From: Thermoanaerobacterales bacterium UBA4880
GTDB taxonomy: Bacteria > Bacillota > Thermoanaerobacteria > Thermoanaerobacterales > UBA4877
Length of the DNA: 51,196 nucleotides
Assembly: GCA_002399285.1 (NCBI GenBank)
Contig: DHDI01000010.1
Coordinates: 1-51,196 of the forward strand
Reading direction: 5' to 3'
The position numbers and the translations under genes were made by a program. Positions 24,776-33,211 of this stretch are shown piece after piece. The stretch's first letter is position 1; each line of letters opens with the position of its first letter. The notes under the pieces were generated by a model that was not told the origin of the DNA, made no database searches, and was given only the letters and a program-made list of their open reading frames with translations.

Positions 24776-25009
24776 ATGGATGATGAATATACGAGGGTGG
24801 CTATGCTGGAAAATGAGGTGGAGGCGGAACTCCTGGAAGGTATATTGAAGGACGAGGGCATACCGTTTTTGATACGGTCCTATCGTGATTCCGCATATAA
24901 CGTACTGTTTCAGCTGTCGGAGGGCTGGGGATATGTGGCGTCATATCAGGACTACAAGGACAGGATACTGCAGATCTTATCGGGCATAAGAAATGACGGG
25001 AGGGAGTGA
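24776..25009 (+). CDS. Small DUF2007-like protein
   Basis: 77 residues. The layout, a strand (TRVAMLENEVEAELLEGILKDE), a second strand (IPFLIRSYRD) and a final helix (YKDRILQILSGI), resembles DUF2007, a ferredoxin-like fold proposed to transduce signals. ATG 24776 follows GTGGAGGGA. It is three bases ahead of an SDR gene, so they form one unit driven by the tandem promoters. Confidence 0.65.
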   Translation: MDDEYTRVAMLENEVEAELLEGILKDEGIPFLIRSYRDSAYNVLFQLSEGWGYVASYQDYKDRILQILSGIRNDGRE

Positions 25010-25012
25010 GCC

Positions 25013-25798
25013 ATGGGTTTCTGGGACGGAAAGACGGTACTTATAACCGGGGCGACCAGGGGCATAGGCCTGGCCATGGCACAAAACCTTGCGGAGCACA
25101 ATGCCTCGCTGATCCTGACTGCCCGCTCCCGGGAGGAGCTGGATAAGGCGGGAGGAGGTTTACCGGTAAGGGAAGACGGTCTGCTGCTGTTTCCGGCCGA
25201 CGTGTCCGACAGGGATTCGGTGAGGAGACTGACGGAAGCCGGACTGGATAAATTCGGCAGGATAGACGTGCTCATAAATAATGCCGGAATCGGGCTGCGA
25301 GCTCAGGTATGCGATATAAGACAGGAGGATCTGGAACGGGCGCTTAAGGTAAATCTGTTCGGACCCCTCTATATGATACAGGAGATTGCTCCGGTATTCA
25401 AAAATCAGGGGGGCGGCACCATAGTCAATATTTGTTCGCTTGGTGCGGTGAGACCGGCGCCCAATATAGGAGGGTATTCGGCCAGCAAGGCCGCTCTCAT
25501 GTCGCTTGCGCAGACCGCCCGGCTTGAGCTGGAGCCCTTCGGCATAAAGGTCGTCAATGTTTTCCCTGGGTCCGCAAAGACCAGCTTCAGGGATAACGCA
25601 CTGGGTGAAGCCTACCCCGGGAACGAACCGAGACTGAGCAGGGTTTCACCCGAGTTGGTGGCCGGCCGCATAATATCGGGTATAGCCGGCGGCAAAAACA
25701 ACGTCTTTATAACGTGGCCGGACAAGGCTATGGCCTTTATCAGCGGAGCCTGGCCCGGCCTGGCCGATAAGCTGGTATCCATGGCGTTTAAAAAGTGA
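25013..25798 (+). CDS. SDR-family NAD(P)-dependent oxidoreductase
   Basis: 261 residues of the classical short-chain dehydrogenase family. TGATRGIGLAMA (10-21) binds the cofactor, NNAGIG follows, and the catalytic set is Ser in ICSLGAV and YSASKAAL. The substrate is unknown; the best general guess is a keto or hydroxyl group of a small molecule or acyl chain. It is in operon with the DUF2007-like gene. Confidence 0.92.
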   Translation: MGFWDGKTVLITGATRGIGLAMAQNLAEHNASLILTARSREELDKAGGGLPVREDGLLLFPADVSDRDSVRRLTEAGLDKFGRIDVLINNAGIGLRAQVCDIRQEDLERALKVNLFGPLYMIQEIAPVFKNQGGGTIVNICSLGAVRPAPNIGGYSASKAALMSLAQTARLELEPFGIKVVNVFPGSAKTSFRDNALGEAYPGNEPRLSRVSPELVAGRIISGIAGGKNNVFITWPDKAMAFISGAWPGLADKLVSMAFKK

Positions 25799-26138
25799 TC
25801 CGGCCGAATGCATAGTTAATATAGATAGAAAGAATATACCGGCAGCATCGGCTGTGGAATAAATATTTAATTATATAATGAATATCCGTCAAAATGCTCT
25901 GGAAAATCCAGGGCATTTTTTAATAAATTTAATGACAAATAAATCAACTTTTGTTTGCATTTCGACACGATTTTTAATGCATAATATCTTAAAATCCTTG
26001 TATATCGCCTGCTGGGGTGGTTTTAGGTCGATTTTGGTCATTCGAAAAATTGAATGACAAAAAGGTGAATTGCAATTTTTATAGAATAGATACAATAGAA
26101 AATTTAGGAAAACAATTATATCAAGAGGAGGTAATGGT
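25799..26138. other. Intergenic region, no gene seen
   Basis: About 340 AT-rich bases. They hold the terminator at 25891-25922, a short inverted repeat GTCATTC/GAATGAC (about 26037-26058), and an unconvincing promoter (TTGCAA, 15 bp, TACAAT) before the next gene. A minus-strand open frame of 68 codons lacks a ribosome site and was not accepted. Confidence 0.6.
25891..25922 (+). terminator. Intrinsic terminator
   Basis: AATGCTCTGG, AAAA loop, CCAGGGCATT, then a T run. It lies about 95 bp after the SDR gene. Confidence 0.85.
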
Positions 26139-26504
26139 ATGACCAGAGAAAAGATTGCGAATAATGCAAGGACAATTGAGGAAAAAGATGAGATAATATC
26201 CCTGACCTATTATCTTGTCACGGGAGAGCTGATCTTTTACTATGAAGGAGAAAAATTGGTCTTACCCTCCTATGGCATAGAGATAATTAGTGAAACTTAC
26301 CGAAATGGGAAAAAGGTTGATGAGGAAAGAGAGATATACGAGAATGTTAGTCCTTATGGGGACAAGGTGGTGGAGCTGATAAGGTATTATGCCGATGAAT
26401 TTTTGTCTCCCGTCCATCTGTTCGACATAATGGAGGAGAATATAGAGACATATATAGAAGGTTTTGATATGATGCTTTGGGAACAATACAGAGTCGCTAT
26501 ATAA
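26139..26504 (+). CDS. Hypothetical protein, DUF6514-like
   Basis: 121 residues, soluble, acidic. It begins with a short helix, then a beta-rich part (SLTYYLVTGELIFYYEGE, YGIEIISETYRNGK) and ends with helices (VVELIRYYADEFLSPVHLFDIMEE). The order of YGIEI, a loop with a variable insertion, and a P-x-H-L-x-D segment resembles the clostridial DUF6514 group. Function is unknown. The start is firm: AGAGGAGGTAATGGTATG. A single gene with its own terminator. Confidence 0.7.
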   Translation: MTREKIANNARTIEEKDEIISLTYYLVTGELIFYYEGEKLVLPSYGIEIISETYRNGKKVDEEREIYENVSPYGDKVVELIRYYADEFLSPVHLFDIMEENIETYIEGFDMMLWEQYRVAI

Positions 26505-26533
26505 AAAGTGGTAGAGCCACTTTTTATTTTTTT
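26503..26533 (+). terminator. Intrinsic terminator
   Basis: AAAAAGTGG and CCACTTTTT around TAGAG, then ATTTTTTT. It overlaps the preceding stop codon. Confidence 0.85.
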
Positions 26534-26541
26534 GAAGGATT

Positions 26542-26570
26542 TTGGAAAGAAATATAGAAAATAATATAAT
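26542..26570 (+). promoter_or_regulatory. Promoter for the acpS operon
   Basis: TTGGAA, 17 bp, TATAAT. The predicted start of transcription is only a few bases before the GGAGGT site, giving a very short leader. Confidence 0.6.
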
Positions 26571-26593
26571 ACAGTATTTTGGAGGTAAATATT

Positions 26594-26959
26594 TTGCTCT
26601 ATACCGGTGTGGATATAGTGGAGATAAAAAGAGTCGGCAAAATAATAGAAGAGCACCCTGAATTTATATCGCGGTTTTTCACTGAAAGAGAGGGAGAGTA
26701 CTTATACGGCAAGAAGCTTGCGGTGCAGCACGTTGCAGCCGGTTTTGCAGCCAAAGAAGCGGTGTCCAAGTGCATAGGCGGTCTCAGCGGTCTGAGGCTC
26801 AAGGATATTGAGATCATAAGGGGCGGGAGGCCGGAGGTTTTGCTATGGGGAGGCGCCAGGAACAAGGCCGGATTGCTCGGCATCAAGAGTATTTCGCTGT
26901 CTATAAGCCATGAGGACGATTATGCAGTGGCCTTTGCCGCAGCGGAAGGAGATGAGTGA
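26594..26959 (+). CDS. acpS: Holo-[acyl-carrier-protein] synthase
   Basis: 121 residues. TGVDIVEIKRV (Asp of the Mg site) and RFFTEREGEYL, GFAAKEAVSKCIG (Glu) and ISLSISHEDDYAVAFA are the AcpS blocks. It adds 4'-phosphopantetheine from CoA to acyl carrier protein. TTG 26594 is chosen as the start since GGAGGT lies eight bases ahead and the protein then begins MLYTGVDI as in homologs. It is followed one base later by the NAD(P)HX repair gene. Confidence 0.95.
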   Translation: MLYTGVDIVEIKRVGKIIEEHPEFISRFFTEREGEYLYGKKLAVQHVAAGFAAKEAVSKCIGGLSGLRLKDIEIIRGGRPEVLLWGGARNKAGLLGIKSISLSISHEDDYAVAFAAAEGDE

Positions 26960-26960
26960 T

Positions 26961-28499
26961 ATGTATGTTTTGACCGCTGAAGAAATGAGAAGTGCGGACA
27001 GGATATCCATAGAAGATATCGGAATACCCGGCGTGGTACTGATGGAACACGCCGCGCTTTCCGTTTTGGCCGAGATAGAGAGCAGTCTGGGGGATGTGAA
27101 GGCAAAGAAGTTTGCCGTATTTTGCGGAAGGGGAAACAACGGTGGGGACGGCCTGGCCCTGTCCCGCCTTTTGATACAGAAGGGCGCCGAGTGTTACGTT
27201 TTTCTCTCGGGCGCCGCGGAGGAGATAGCGGGCGACGCCGGAATAAACCTAGGCATCCTTAAGGGGATGGGAGGCTATATTGCCGAGGTCACTCACAGGG
27301 AGAACATCAAGTTCATAGAGAGGCAGGTGAGGGAGAGCTGCGCCGTCGTCGACGCGATTCTCGGCACGGGCGTCAGGGGTGAGGTGAAGGGCATCAACAG
27401 GGATCTCATTGAGTTTATAAATACCTTGGACCGGCCGGTGGTGTCAATGGACATACCTTCGGGGCTGAACTGCGATACGGGGAGGCCGATGGGGGCCGCG
27501 GTAAGGGCGGACATCACCGTAACGTTCGGGTATCCTAAGATAGGAGAGGTGATATATCCCGGCGCCGAGTATACCGGGAAACTGGTTGCCGCCGATATCG
27601 GATATCCTGCCAGGGTGACGGAGGAGATAAATCCTGCGGGCAGGCTCACGACCGCAGATGAGCTGCCTCTCATCCGCAGGAGGGATGCGAACACGCATAA
27701 GGGCGACTATGGACATGTGCTTGTTATAGGCGGTTCGAAAGACTATACGGGAGCGCCGGTGATCAGTTCGTCGGCTGCACTTAGGAGCGGGACGGGGCTT
27801 GTCACCATGGCCGTTCCCTCGTGCATAGCGGGAATGGTTTCGGGAAGGATGCCGGAAGTGATACCCATGGCGCTGTGCGACGAGGGAGGGTACCTGGGCA
27901 GGAAAGCGGCGGGCGAGATCCTCAATAACCTTGACGGTATCGATGCGGTCGCCGTAGGGCCCGGCCTGGGGAGAAGCGAAACCGTGGCGGACTTTATGGA
28001 GGTATTCATAAGCAATTGCCCGCTGTCTATGGTCATAGACGCCGACGGCCTCAATAATATCGAACCGGCGCTTCTGCTCAGGGCGAAGGGACAGGCGGCT
28101 GTGACGCCGCATCCCGGCGAGATGGCGCGGCTTATGGGGAAAAGCACCGAGTATATAAATGAAAACAGGATAGATACTGCACGGGAGTTTTCAGATAAAT
28201 ACGGCGCGGTATGCGTTCTCAAGGGGGCGAGAACGGTCGTAGCCTGCGAAAATAGGTATTATATATCTCCCACTGGCAATCCGGGCATGGCGACGGCGGG
28301 CAGCGGCGATGTGCTGACGGGGGTGATCGCAGGACTGACCGGCCAGGGGTTCAGTATTGCCGACGCCTGCGTGCTGGGCACGTACGTGCATGGCCTGGCC
28401 GGGGACATGCTGAGGGAAAAGATCGGCGAATACGGCATGACCGCAACGGATGTAGCTTCATACGTCCCGATCGCCATCAATTCGCTGATAAAAATATAA
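26961..28499 (+). CDS. nnr: Bifunctional NAD(P)H-hydrate epimerase/dehydratase
   Basis: 512 residues, the usual two-domain form. The YjeF N domain (1-215) has CGRGNNGGDGLALSR and PSGLNCDTG and epimerises damaged NAD(P)HX. The C-terminal ADP-dependent dehydratase domain (225-510) has HKGDYGHVLVIGGSKDYTGAP, VDAIL and GNPGMATAGSGDVLTG. Together they repair hydrated NAD(P)H. Linkage to acpS and alr is common in Firmicutes. ATG 26961 is chosen because AAGGAG is well placed; ATG 26952 is too close. Confidence 0.96.
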   Translation: MYVLTAEEMRSADRISIEDIGIPGVVLMEHAALSVLAEIESSLGDVKAKKFAVFCGRGNNGGDGLALSRLLIQKGAECYVFLSGAAEEIAGDAGINLGILKGMGGYIAEVTHRENIKFIERQVRESCAVVDAILGTGVRGEVKGINRDLIEFINTLDRPVVSMDIPSGLNCDTGRPMGAAVRADITVTFGYPKIGEVIYPGAEYTGKLVAADIGYPARVTEEINPAGRLTTADELPLIRRRDANTHKGDYGHVLVIGGSKDYTGAPVISSSAALRSGTGLVTMAVPSCIAGMVSGRMPEVIPMALCDEGGYLGRKAAGEILNNLDGIDAVAVGPGLGRSETVADFMEVFISNCPLSMVIDADGLNNIEPALLLRAKGQAAVTPHPGEMARLMGKSTEYINENRIDTAREFSDKYGAVCVLKGARTVVACENRYYISPTGNPGMATAGSGDVLTGVIAGLTGQGFSIADACVLGTYVHGLAGDMLREKIGEYGMTATDVASYVPIAINSLIKI

Positions 28500-28530
28500 A
28501 TATTTTGAAATTCAACGGGGGGCATTGTCA

Positions 28531-29685
28531 TTGAATATAAGACCTACTTATGCGGAAATAGACCTGGATGCCTATTACGGCAATATAAGCAACATAAAGA
28601 AGGCGGCGGGGGATGCCGAGGTATGCGCGGTCGTAAAGGCCAACGCCTATGGGCATGGTTCCCGCGAGCTGGTTCCCGTGGCTCTGGAAGCAGGGGCTTC
28701 ACGGCTGGCCGTGGCATTTTTGGATGAGGCTGTGGAGCTTAGAAACGCGGGCATCACTGCTCCCATACTCATATTGGGCTGCACTCCGCCTGACCAAATG
28801 AAAGAAGCGGTGGAGGAAGATATTACGCTTACGGTGTTTGACTATGAGACCGTATCGCAGCTGAACGAGATTGCATCTTCCCTTAAAAAAACGGCTAAGG
28901 TGCACGTCAAGCTGGACACGGGCATGGGACGGCTGGGCTACACGGATAAAGGCGCTGCGATAAATGATATAGAGAGGATGTCGCTCCTTAAGAACATTGA
29001 GGTAGAGGGGCTGTTCACACACTTTGCAGCTGCAGACACGGCGGATAAAGCCTATACGGAGATACAATTCGGGCTGTTCATGGATGTGGCGGACGGGCTC
29101 AAGGCCAGAGGCATAGAGATACCGGTAAAACATGTATCAAACAGCGCGGCCATACTGGATCTTCCCGGCATGAGGCTGGATATGGTGAGGGCCGGCATTA
29201 TGCAGTACGGGTACTATCCGTCCGATGAGGTAAAACATACCGTGGACATAAAACCGGTGATGATTCTGAAATCCGCCGTGGCCTATGTCAAGACGCTGCC
29301 GGCGGGCTGCAGCATAAGCTATGGCAGAAGGTTTACTACCAAAAGGTACAGCGTCATAGCCACCATTCCGGTGGGCTATGCGGACGGTTTTACCAGACTG
29401 CGTTCTGGAAAAGCCAAGGTCATCATAAACGGCGAGTTTGCCGACGTGGTCGGGAACATATGCATGGATCAGTGCATGGCCGACGTAACCGGCGCAGGGG
29501 ACGTCACTGCGGGCGACGAGGTCATACTAATGGGTTCGCAGGGCGGCAGGAAGATCGATGCCGATGATATAGCCGGCGATATCGGGACGATAAGCTATGA
29601 AATATTATGTGGAATATCCAGAAGGGTTCCGAGAATATATATTAGGGATGGGAAAATAATAAAGACCATAAATTATTTATTGTGA
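28531..29685 (+). CDS. alr: Alanine racemase
   Basis: 384 residues. PLP lysine in AVVKANAYGHGS, catalytic Tyr in SISYGRRFTT, GMGRLGY, and VGNICMDQCMADVT are all present. It makes D-alanine for peptidoglycan. TTG 28531 (then NIRPTYAEIDLD) is eight bases behind GGGGGG; TTG 28525 is also possible. It precedes ndoAI-ndoA, an arrangement seen in many Bacilli and Clostridia. Confidence 0.96.
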   Translation: MNIRPTYAEIDLDAYYGNISNIKKAAGDAEVCAVVKANAYGHGSRELVPVALEAGASRLAVAFLDEAVELRNAGITAPILILGCTPPDQMKEAVEEDITLTVFDYETVSQLNEIASSLKKTAKVHVKLDTGMGRLGYTDKGAAINDIERMSLLKNIEVEGLFTHFAAADTADKAYTEIQFGLFMDVADGLKARGIEIPVKHVSNSAAILDLPGMRLDMVRAGIMQYGYYPSDEVKHTVDIKPVMILKSAVAYVKTLPAGCSISYGRRFTTKRYSVIATIPVGYADGFTRLRSGKAKVIINGEFADVVGNICMDQCMADVTGAGDVTAGDEVILMGSQGGRKIDADDIAGDIGTISYEILCGISRRVPRIYIRDGKIIKTINYLL

Positions 29686-29712
29686 CAAATGCTGGTATAA
29701 TATCCTATTGTG

Positions 29713-29742
29713 TTGACATAATTATATACAGTAATATATAAT
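29713..29742 (+). promoter_or_regulatory. Promoter for ndoAI-ndoA
   Basis: TTGACA, 18 bp, TATAAT, 29 bp before the antitoxin start. The TA pair therefore has its own promoter besides any read-through from alr. Confidence 0.75.
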
Positions 29743-29770
29743 CAAATATATGGTTCGGGGAGGTTTTAAA

Positions 29771-30040
29771 GTGGGTGAGACCAAAAGGATACTCGTAAGT
29801 CTTCCAGAGAGCCTGCTTGAGGAGGTAGACCTTCTGGCTTCTATGGAAAATATAAACAGAAGCGAATTTATAAGGGAAGCGATGAAACTGTACATCAGTG
29901 AAAAGAGGAAGAAACAGATAAGGGAAAGCATGAAAAAGGGATACATGGAGATGGCCGCTATTAATCTGGAGATGGCCGAGTTGGGACTTACCGCAGAAAA
30001 CGAGTGCCTCATTTCTTATGAAAAACGATTGGTTAGATGA
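29771..30040 (+). CDS. ndoAI: EndoAI antitoxin (ribbon-helix-helix)
   Basis: 89 residues. The N-terminal part [19 protein letters not shown] then [14 protein letters not shown] is an Arc/MetJ-type DNA-binding fold; the charged tail contacts the toxin. It neutralises EndoA and represses the pair. GTG 29771 follows GGGGAGG. It overlaps the toxin gene by ATGA. Confidence 0.93.
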   Translation: MGETKRILVSLPESLLEEVDLLASMENINRSEFIREAMKLYISEKRKKQIRESMKKGYMEMAAINLEMAELGLTAENECLISYEKRLVR

Positions 30041-30396
30041 ACGACTTAAATATTAGACGGGGAGATGTCTATTATGCCGACCTCAGTCCCGTCATAGGGT
30101 CTGAGCAGGGTGGTGTAAGGCCGGTGCTGATAATACAGAATGACATAGGAAACAAATACAGCCCCACCATCATTGTCGCAGCTATCACATCTCAAATAAA
30201 TAAGGCCAGGCTCCCAACCCATGTAGAGATAGAGGGCACTGAATTTGGTTTGGCAAAGGACTCCGTAATACTTTTGGAACAGGTTAGGACAATAGACAAA
30301 AAGAGGCTGAGAGAGAAGATAGCACACTTTGAGAACGACATAATGGAAAAGGTAGATAATGCACTGCTGATAAGTTTGGGACTTATTGATTTTTGA
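30037..30396 (+). CDS. ndoA: EndoA/MazF-type mRNA interferase toxin
   Basis: 119 residues, close to B. subtilis Endo[45 protein letters not shown] and [13 protein letters not shown] are family blocks. It cuts single-stranded RNA at short sites (UACAU in B. subtilis). An intact toxin with intact antitoxin, in contrast to the decayed RelB remnant at the left edge. Confidence 0.96.
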   Translation: MNDLNIRRGDVYYADLSPVIGSEQGGVRPVLIIQNDIGNKYSPTIIVAAITSQINKARLPTHVEIEGTEFGLAKDSVILLEQVRTIDKKRLREKIAHFENDIMEKVDNALLISLGLIDF

Positions 30397-30408
30397 TTCC
30401 TATGGGGT

Positions 30409-30440
30409 TAGGTATTCACAATGAATACCTGTTATTTTTA
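30409..30440 (+). terminator. Intrinsic terminator after ndoA
   Basis: AGGTATTCA and TGAATACCT around a short loop, followed by GTTATTTTTA. Confidence 0.75.
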
Positions 30441-30460
30441 TACAAAAGAGGGGATAAAAA

Positions 30461-32488
30461 TTGAAGAGGAGTGTAAAAGTAAGGCTCATAGTATGGTTCC
30501 TTTTGCTCTCTATAGTACCTCTGATAATTTTAGGCAGCACTGCATACAACATCTCATACAGCAGTCTCTACCAGGCGAAGGTGGAAGCTACAAACGCCGC
30601 GGTAAACGGCGTGAAGAATGTGATCGACACCAATTTTACCAACATAAAGGCCATGCTGGTCAATACCGCGGGAAATGCCGGGATCATCAAGTATCTCGGA
30701 GCCTTCAATTCCGGCGATGAGGCCGTAAAGGCAAATTACATAGATGATGTGAGTACGTCCTTCAAGAACTTTATAGAGGGTTCGGGAAGCGACGTTGTAA
30801 GCGTTTCCATAATAGCGGGCGACGGACATGTGGCGGCGGATTCTTTAGGCGGGACAAGCGTTGGGACCGACATGTCCAAGGCATCATATTTTAAAAACGT
30901 AATGAATGGTTCCGTCTATGATATATCTACCCCCGCGACCTACCGCAGCGGCGGGACGACCATACCCATCATAACCATGTCCGCTCCGGTGAAGGACGGA
31001 GGCGGGCATACTATAGGCGCAGCGGTGGTTACGTACAAGCTGCAGTATTTCACGAAGCTTTTAAAGGAGCAGGATGTGGGTAAAGGCTTTATTTCCATGG
31101 TGGACAAGCAGGGTATGGTGTTGTATCATAATGATGAGAGCAAGATATCGCATCAGATGGATAAGCCGCTGCTTGACAAATTGAGCGGTAAGACCGGGAA
31201 TTTCGATGCGGAAGTTACCGGAACTCAAATGGCGGTCTTCTATGATACCGTGCCGATAACGGGATGGATAATTGCAAGGGGGATACCCTCTGCCGAGCTG
31301 ACGGCCTCGGGCATGTATATTATGCACATGACCTTGTTCAGCATACTGGGATTTGCCATACTGGCAACTATTGTGGCTTATTTTGTATCCAAACAGTTTT
31401 CGGATACGCTGAATCAGATAAATAATGCCATGGGCAGGGCGCAGGAAGGGGACATGACTGCAAGAGCAAACATAAGGGCTAAGGATGAGTTCGGGCGTTT
31501 GGCGGCGAGCTTTAACGATATGATGGATAAGATAGGGGTACTCATAGGACGCGTCGCAGAGGCATCCGGCGCTGTCGCGGGCACTTCGGAGGGCCTGGCC
31601 GCGGCGGTGGAGCAAGTGAACGCCACCGTGCAGGAAATAGCGGGCCAGTCGGAGAGCATTGCCTCCACGTCTACCGCCAATGCACAGAATCTCAGCCAGG
31701 CCAAGGAAGTCACGGACACTGTGGCATCAGGCATACAGGAGGTCGCCACCAGCACGCAGCAGGCTCTTGAAAACGGCGTACAGGGAGAAGAAAAGGCCAA
31801 GGGCGCCATAGGGGTTCTCGAGAGCGTCATGGACAGGGTGGGCAACATGAAGCAGTCGGTGGATACGACTTCCGCATCCATACAGGAGCTTGTGGGCATA
31901 ATGAAGAGGATCACGGGATTTACCGGTACTATCGCGGACATAGCCGATCAGACAAACCTGTTGTCTTTAAATGCCGCCATAGAAGCGGCCAGGGCAGGAG
32001 AATCGGGCAGGGGCTTCGCAGTGGTGGCCGATGAGATAAGGAAGCTTGCCGGAGCGGCCAGGGATGCCACCGTAAATATAGATAAGCTGATAAGGGATGT
32101 AAACGGGATGGCTGCGGAAGTCGCAGACAATATGGCGGCTACCGTGGAATCAGTGGACAGCTCCGTGTCGGAGGCCGATACGGCGCGGAACAGCATCACG
32201 GAAATAATGGAAGCCATCGAGGGTATAGGTACATCCCTATACAGCATAGATACCGCCCTTCAGGATCAGACTGCTTCCATTGAAGAGCTTACCGCCGGCA
32301 TAACCTCGGTCACCGACGATGTAAACGACGAGGCGGACAGGGTAAGCAATATATCGGCGTCCATAGAAGAGCAGTCGGCTACGATGGAGGAGCTTGGCGC
32401 TACGGCCGCGGATCTTTCCGCCACGGCGGCGAAACTCAATGAGGCGATAGCAGAATTTAAAATCGATGCATCGGGGGATGAGCAATGA
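30461..32488 (+). CDS. Methyl-accepting chemotaxis protein (Cache, HAMP, MCP signal)
   Basis: 675 residues. Membrane helix at about 8-27, an outer sensing domain of the dCache type (about 33-280), a second helix (about 288-310), HAMP (about 310-360) and the signalling coiled coil. Its hairpin tip [20 protein letters not shown] and [15 protein letters not shown] bind CheA/CheW. No C-terminal CheR-binding pentapeptide is seen. The ligand is unknown. TTG 30461 follows GAGGGGATAA. Its end overlaps the next gene by ATGA. Confidence 0.94.
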   Translation: MKRSVKVRLIVWFLLLSIVPLIILGSTAYNISYSSLYQAKVEATNAAVNGVKNVIDTNFTNIKAMLVNTAGNAGIIKYLGAFNSGDEAVKANYIDDVSTSFKNFIEGSGSDVVSVSIIAGDGHVAADSLGGTSVGTDMSKASYFKNVMNGSVYDISTPATYRSGGTTIPIITMSAPVKDGGGHTIGAAVVTYKLQYFTKLLKEQDVGKGFISMVDKQGMVLYHNDESKISHQMDKPLLDKLSGKTGNFDAEVTGTQMAVFYDTVPITGWIIARGIPSAELTASGMYIMHMTLFSILGFAILATIVAYFVSKQFSDTLNQINNAMGRAQEGDMTARANIRAKDEFGRLAASFNDMMDKIGVLIGRVAEASGAVAGTSEGLAAAVEQVNATVQEIAGQSESIASTSTANAQNLSQAKEVTDTVASGIQEVATSTQQALENGVQGEEKAKGAIGVLESVMDRVGNMKQSVDTTSASIQELVGIMKRITGFTGTIADIADQTNLLSLNAAIEAARAGESGRGFAVVADEIRKLAGAARDATVNIDKLIRDVNGMAAEVADNMAATVESVDSSVSEADTARNSITEIMEAIEGIGTSLYSIDTALQDQTASIEELTAGITSVTDDVNDEADRVSNISASIEEQSATMEELGATAADLSATAAKLNEAIAEFKIDASGDEQ

Positions 32489-32940
32489 AAAAGAGTATAA
32501 TGATAACGGCAGGGGTTTTGATTTCTTCATTTTTGGCAATAGGCGTGGCTTTTGCGGACAGTGCCGCTCCAGGTTCCAAAGACGACCCGGTCGTGACAAA
32601 GAGTTATGTGGACCAGTCGCTGGGTCAGATAAAAAATTATGTGGACAGTATGCTGTCTAACGGAGGACAGGGCGGCGGCAGCGAGCTGGAAGTGGTCAAC
32701 CTGAATCCGAATGAGGCCGTCATACTGGGAGCCGGTGCAGAGATCATACTCAGAGCGGGGGACGCGGTGATATATTCTCCCACCCCTAACGGACTATCGG
32801 ATGTAACGGGCGGAAAGGACCTTGAAAACGGTGCGAAGGTACCTTCCAATCATCTGCTTATAGCGCCCAGATCCGACGGCAGGGGCGTTAGGGCTAAGAC
32901 CGTATCGGTATTTATGGTAAGGGGACAGTATACTAAATAG
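32485..32940 (+). CDS. Small exported protein of unknown function
   Basis: 151 residues. A signal peptide ([20 protein letters not shown], cleavage near AFA-DS) is followed by [14 protein letters not shown], a predicted short coiled segment, and a beta-rich domain with [25 protein letters not shown] [11 protein letters not shown] and [13 protein letters not shown]. The last motif recurs in a widespread but unnamed Firmicute family. It overlaps the chemoreceptor gene by four bases, so it may be an extracellular partner of that sensor; this is inferred from coupling alone. Confidence 0.75.
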   Translation: MKKSIMITAGVLISSFLAIGVAFADSAAPGSKDDPVVTKSYVDQSLGQIKNYVDSMLSNGGQGGGSELEVVNLNPNEAVILGAGAEIILRAGDAVIYSPTPNGLSDVTGGKDLENGAKVPSNHLLIAPRSDGRGVRAKTVSVFMVRGQYTK

Positions 32941-32950
32941 GCTTCAGACC

Positions 32951-33110
32951 GATGACATCCTCGCGCAACCGCGAAATTGCACTGCAATTTTGCTTGCAGC
33001 GTTGGCTGCGCCTGCAAATTGCAGTCACATACGTTTTAGTATGCTTGGTTTTTTGCAGGTTTGCCGCCTTGCCTTGCACGATTTGTCACGGCCTGTCAAT
33101 TTTTCTACAA
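32951..33110 (+). repeat. Dispersed repeat, copy 2 (about 160 bp)
   Basis: Gap-free match to 24203-24362 in the same orientation. It begins 10 bp after a stop codon and is followed at once by a terminator, just like copy 1. Internal small palindromes include TGCAAATTGCA and ATTGCACTGCAAT. Confidence 0.8.
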
Positions 33111-33116
33111 ACTGAG

Positions 33117-33142
33117 GCCGCAGGTAAATGCGGCTTTTTTTA
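33117..33142 (+). terminator. Intrinsic terminator
   Basis: GCCGCA, GGTAAA loop, TGCGGC, then seven T. It closes the chemoreceptor operon after the repeat. Confidence 0.8.
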
Positions 33143-33211
33143 TTCCAACTTAATAACTTGAAAGGCTGAATGAGTTATAATATACTTAGTTTGTGACGAG
33201 GGGATGAACCG

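Noticed and set aside
25889..26095. Minus-strand frame of 68 codons
   Set aside because: It includes a terminator stem, lacks a ribosome site, and its composition looks like AT-rich spacer.
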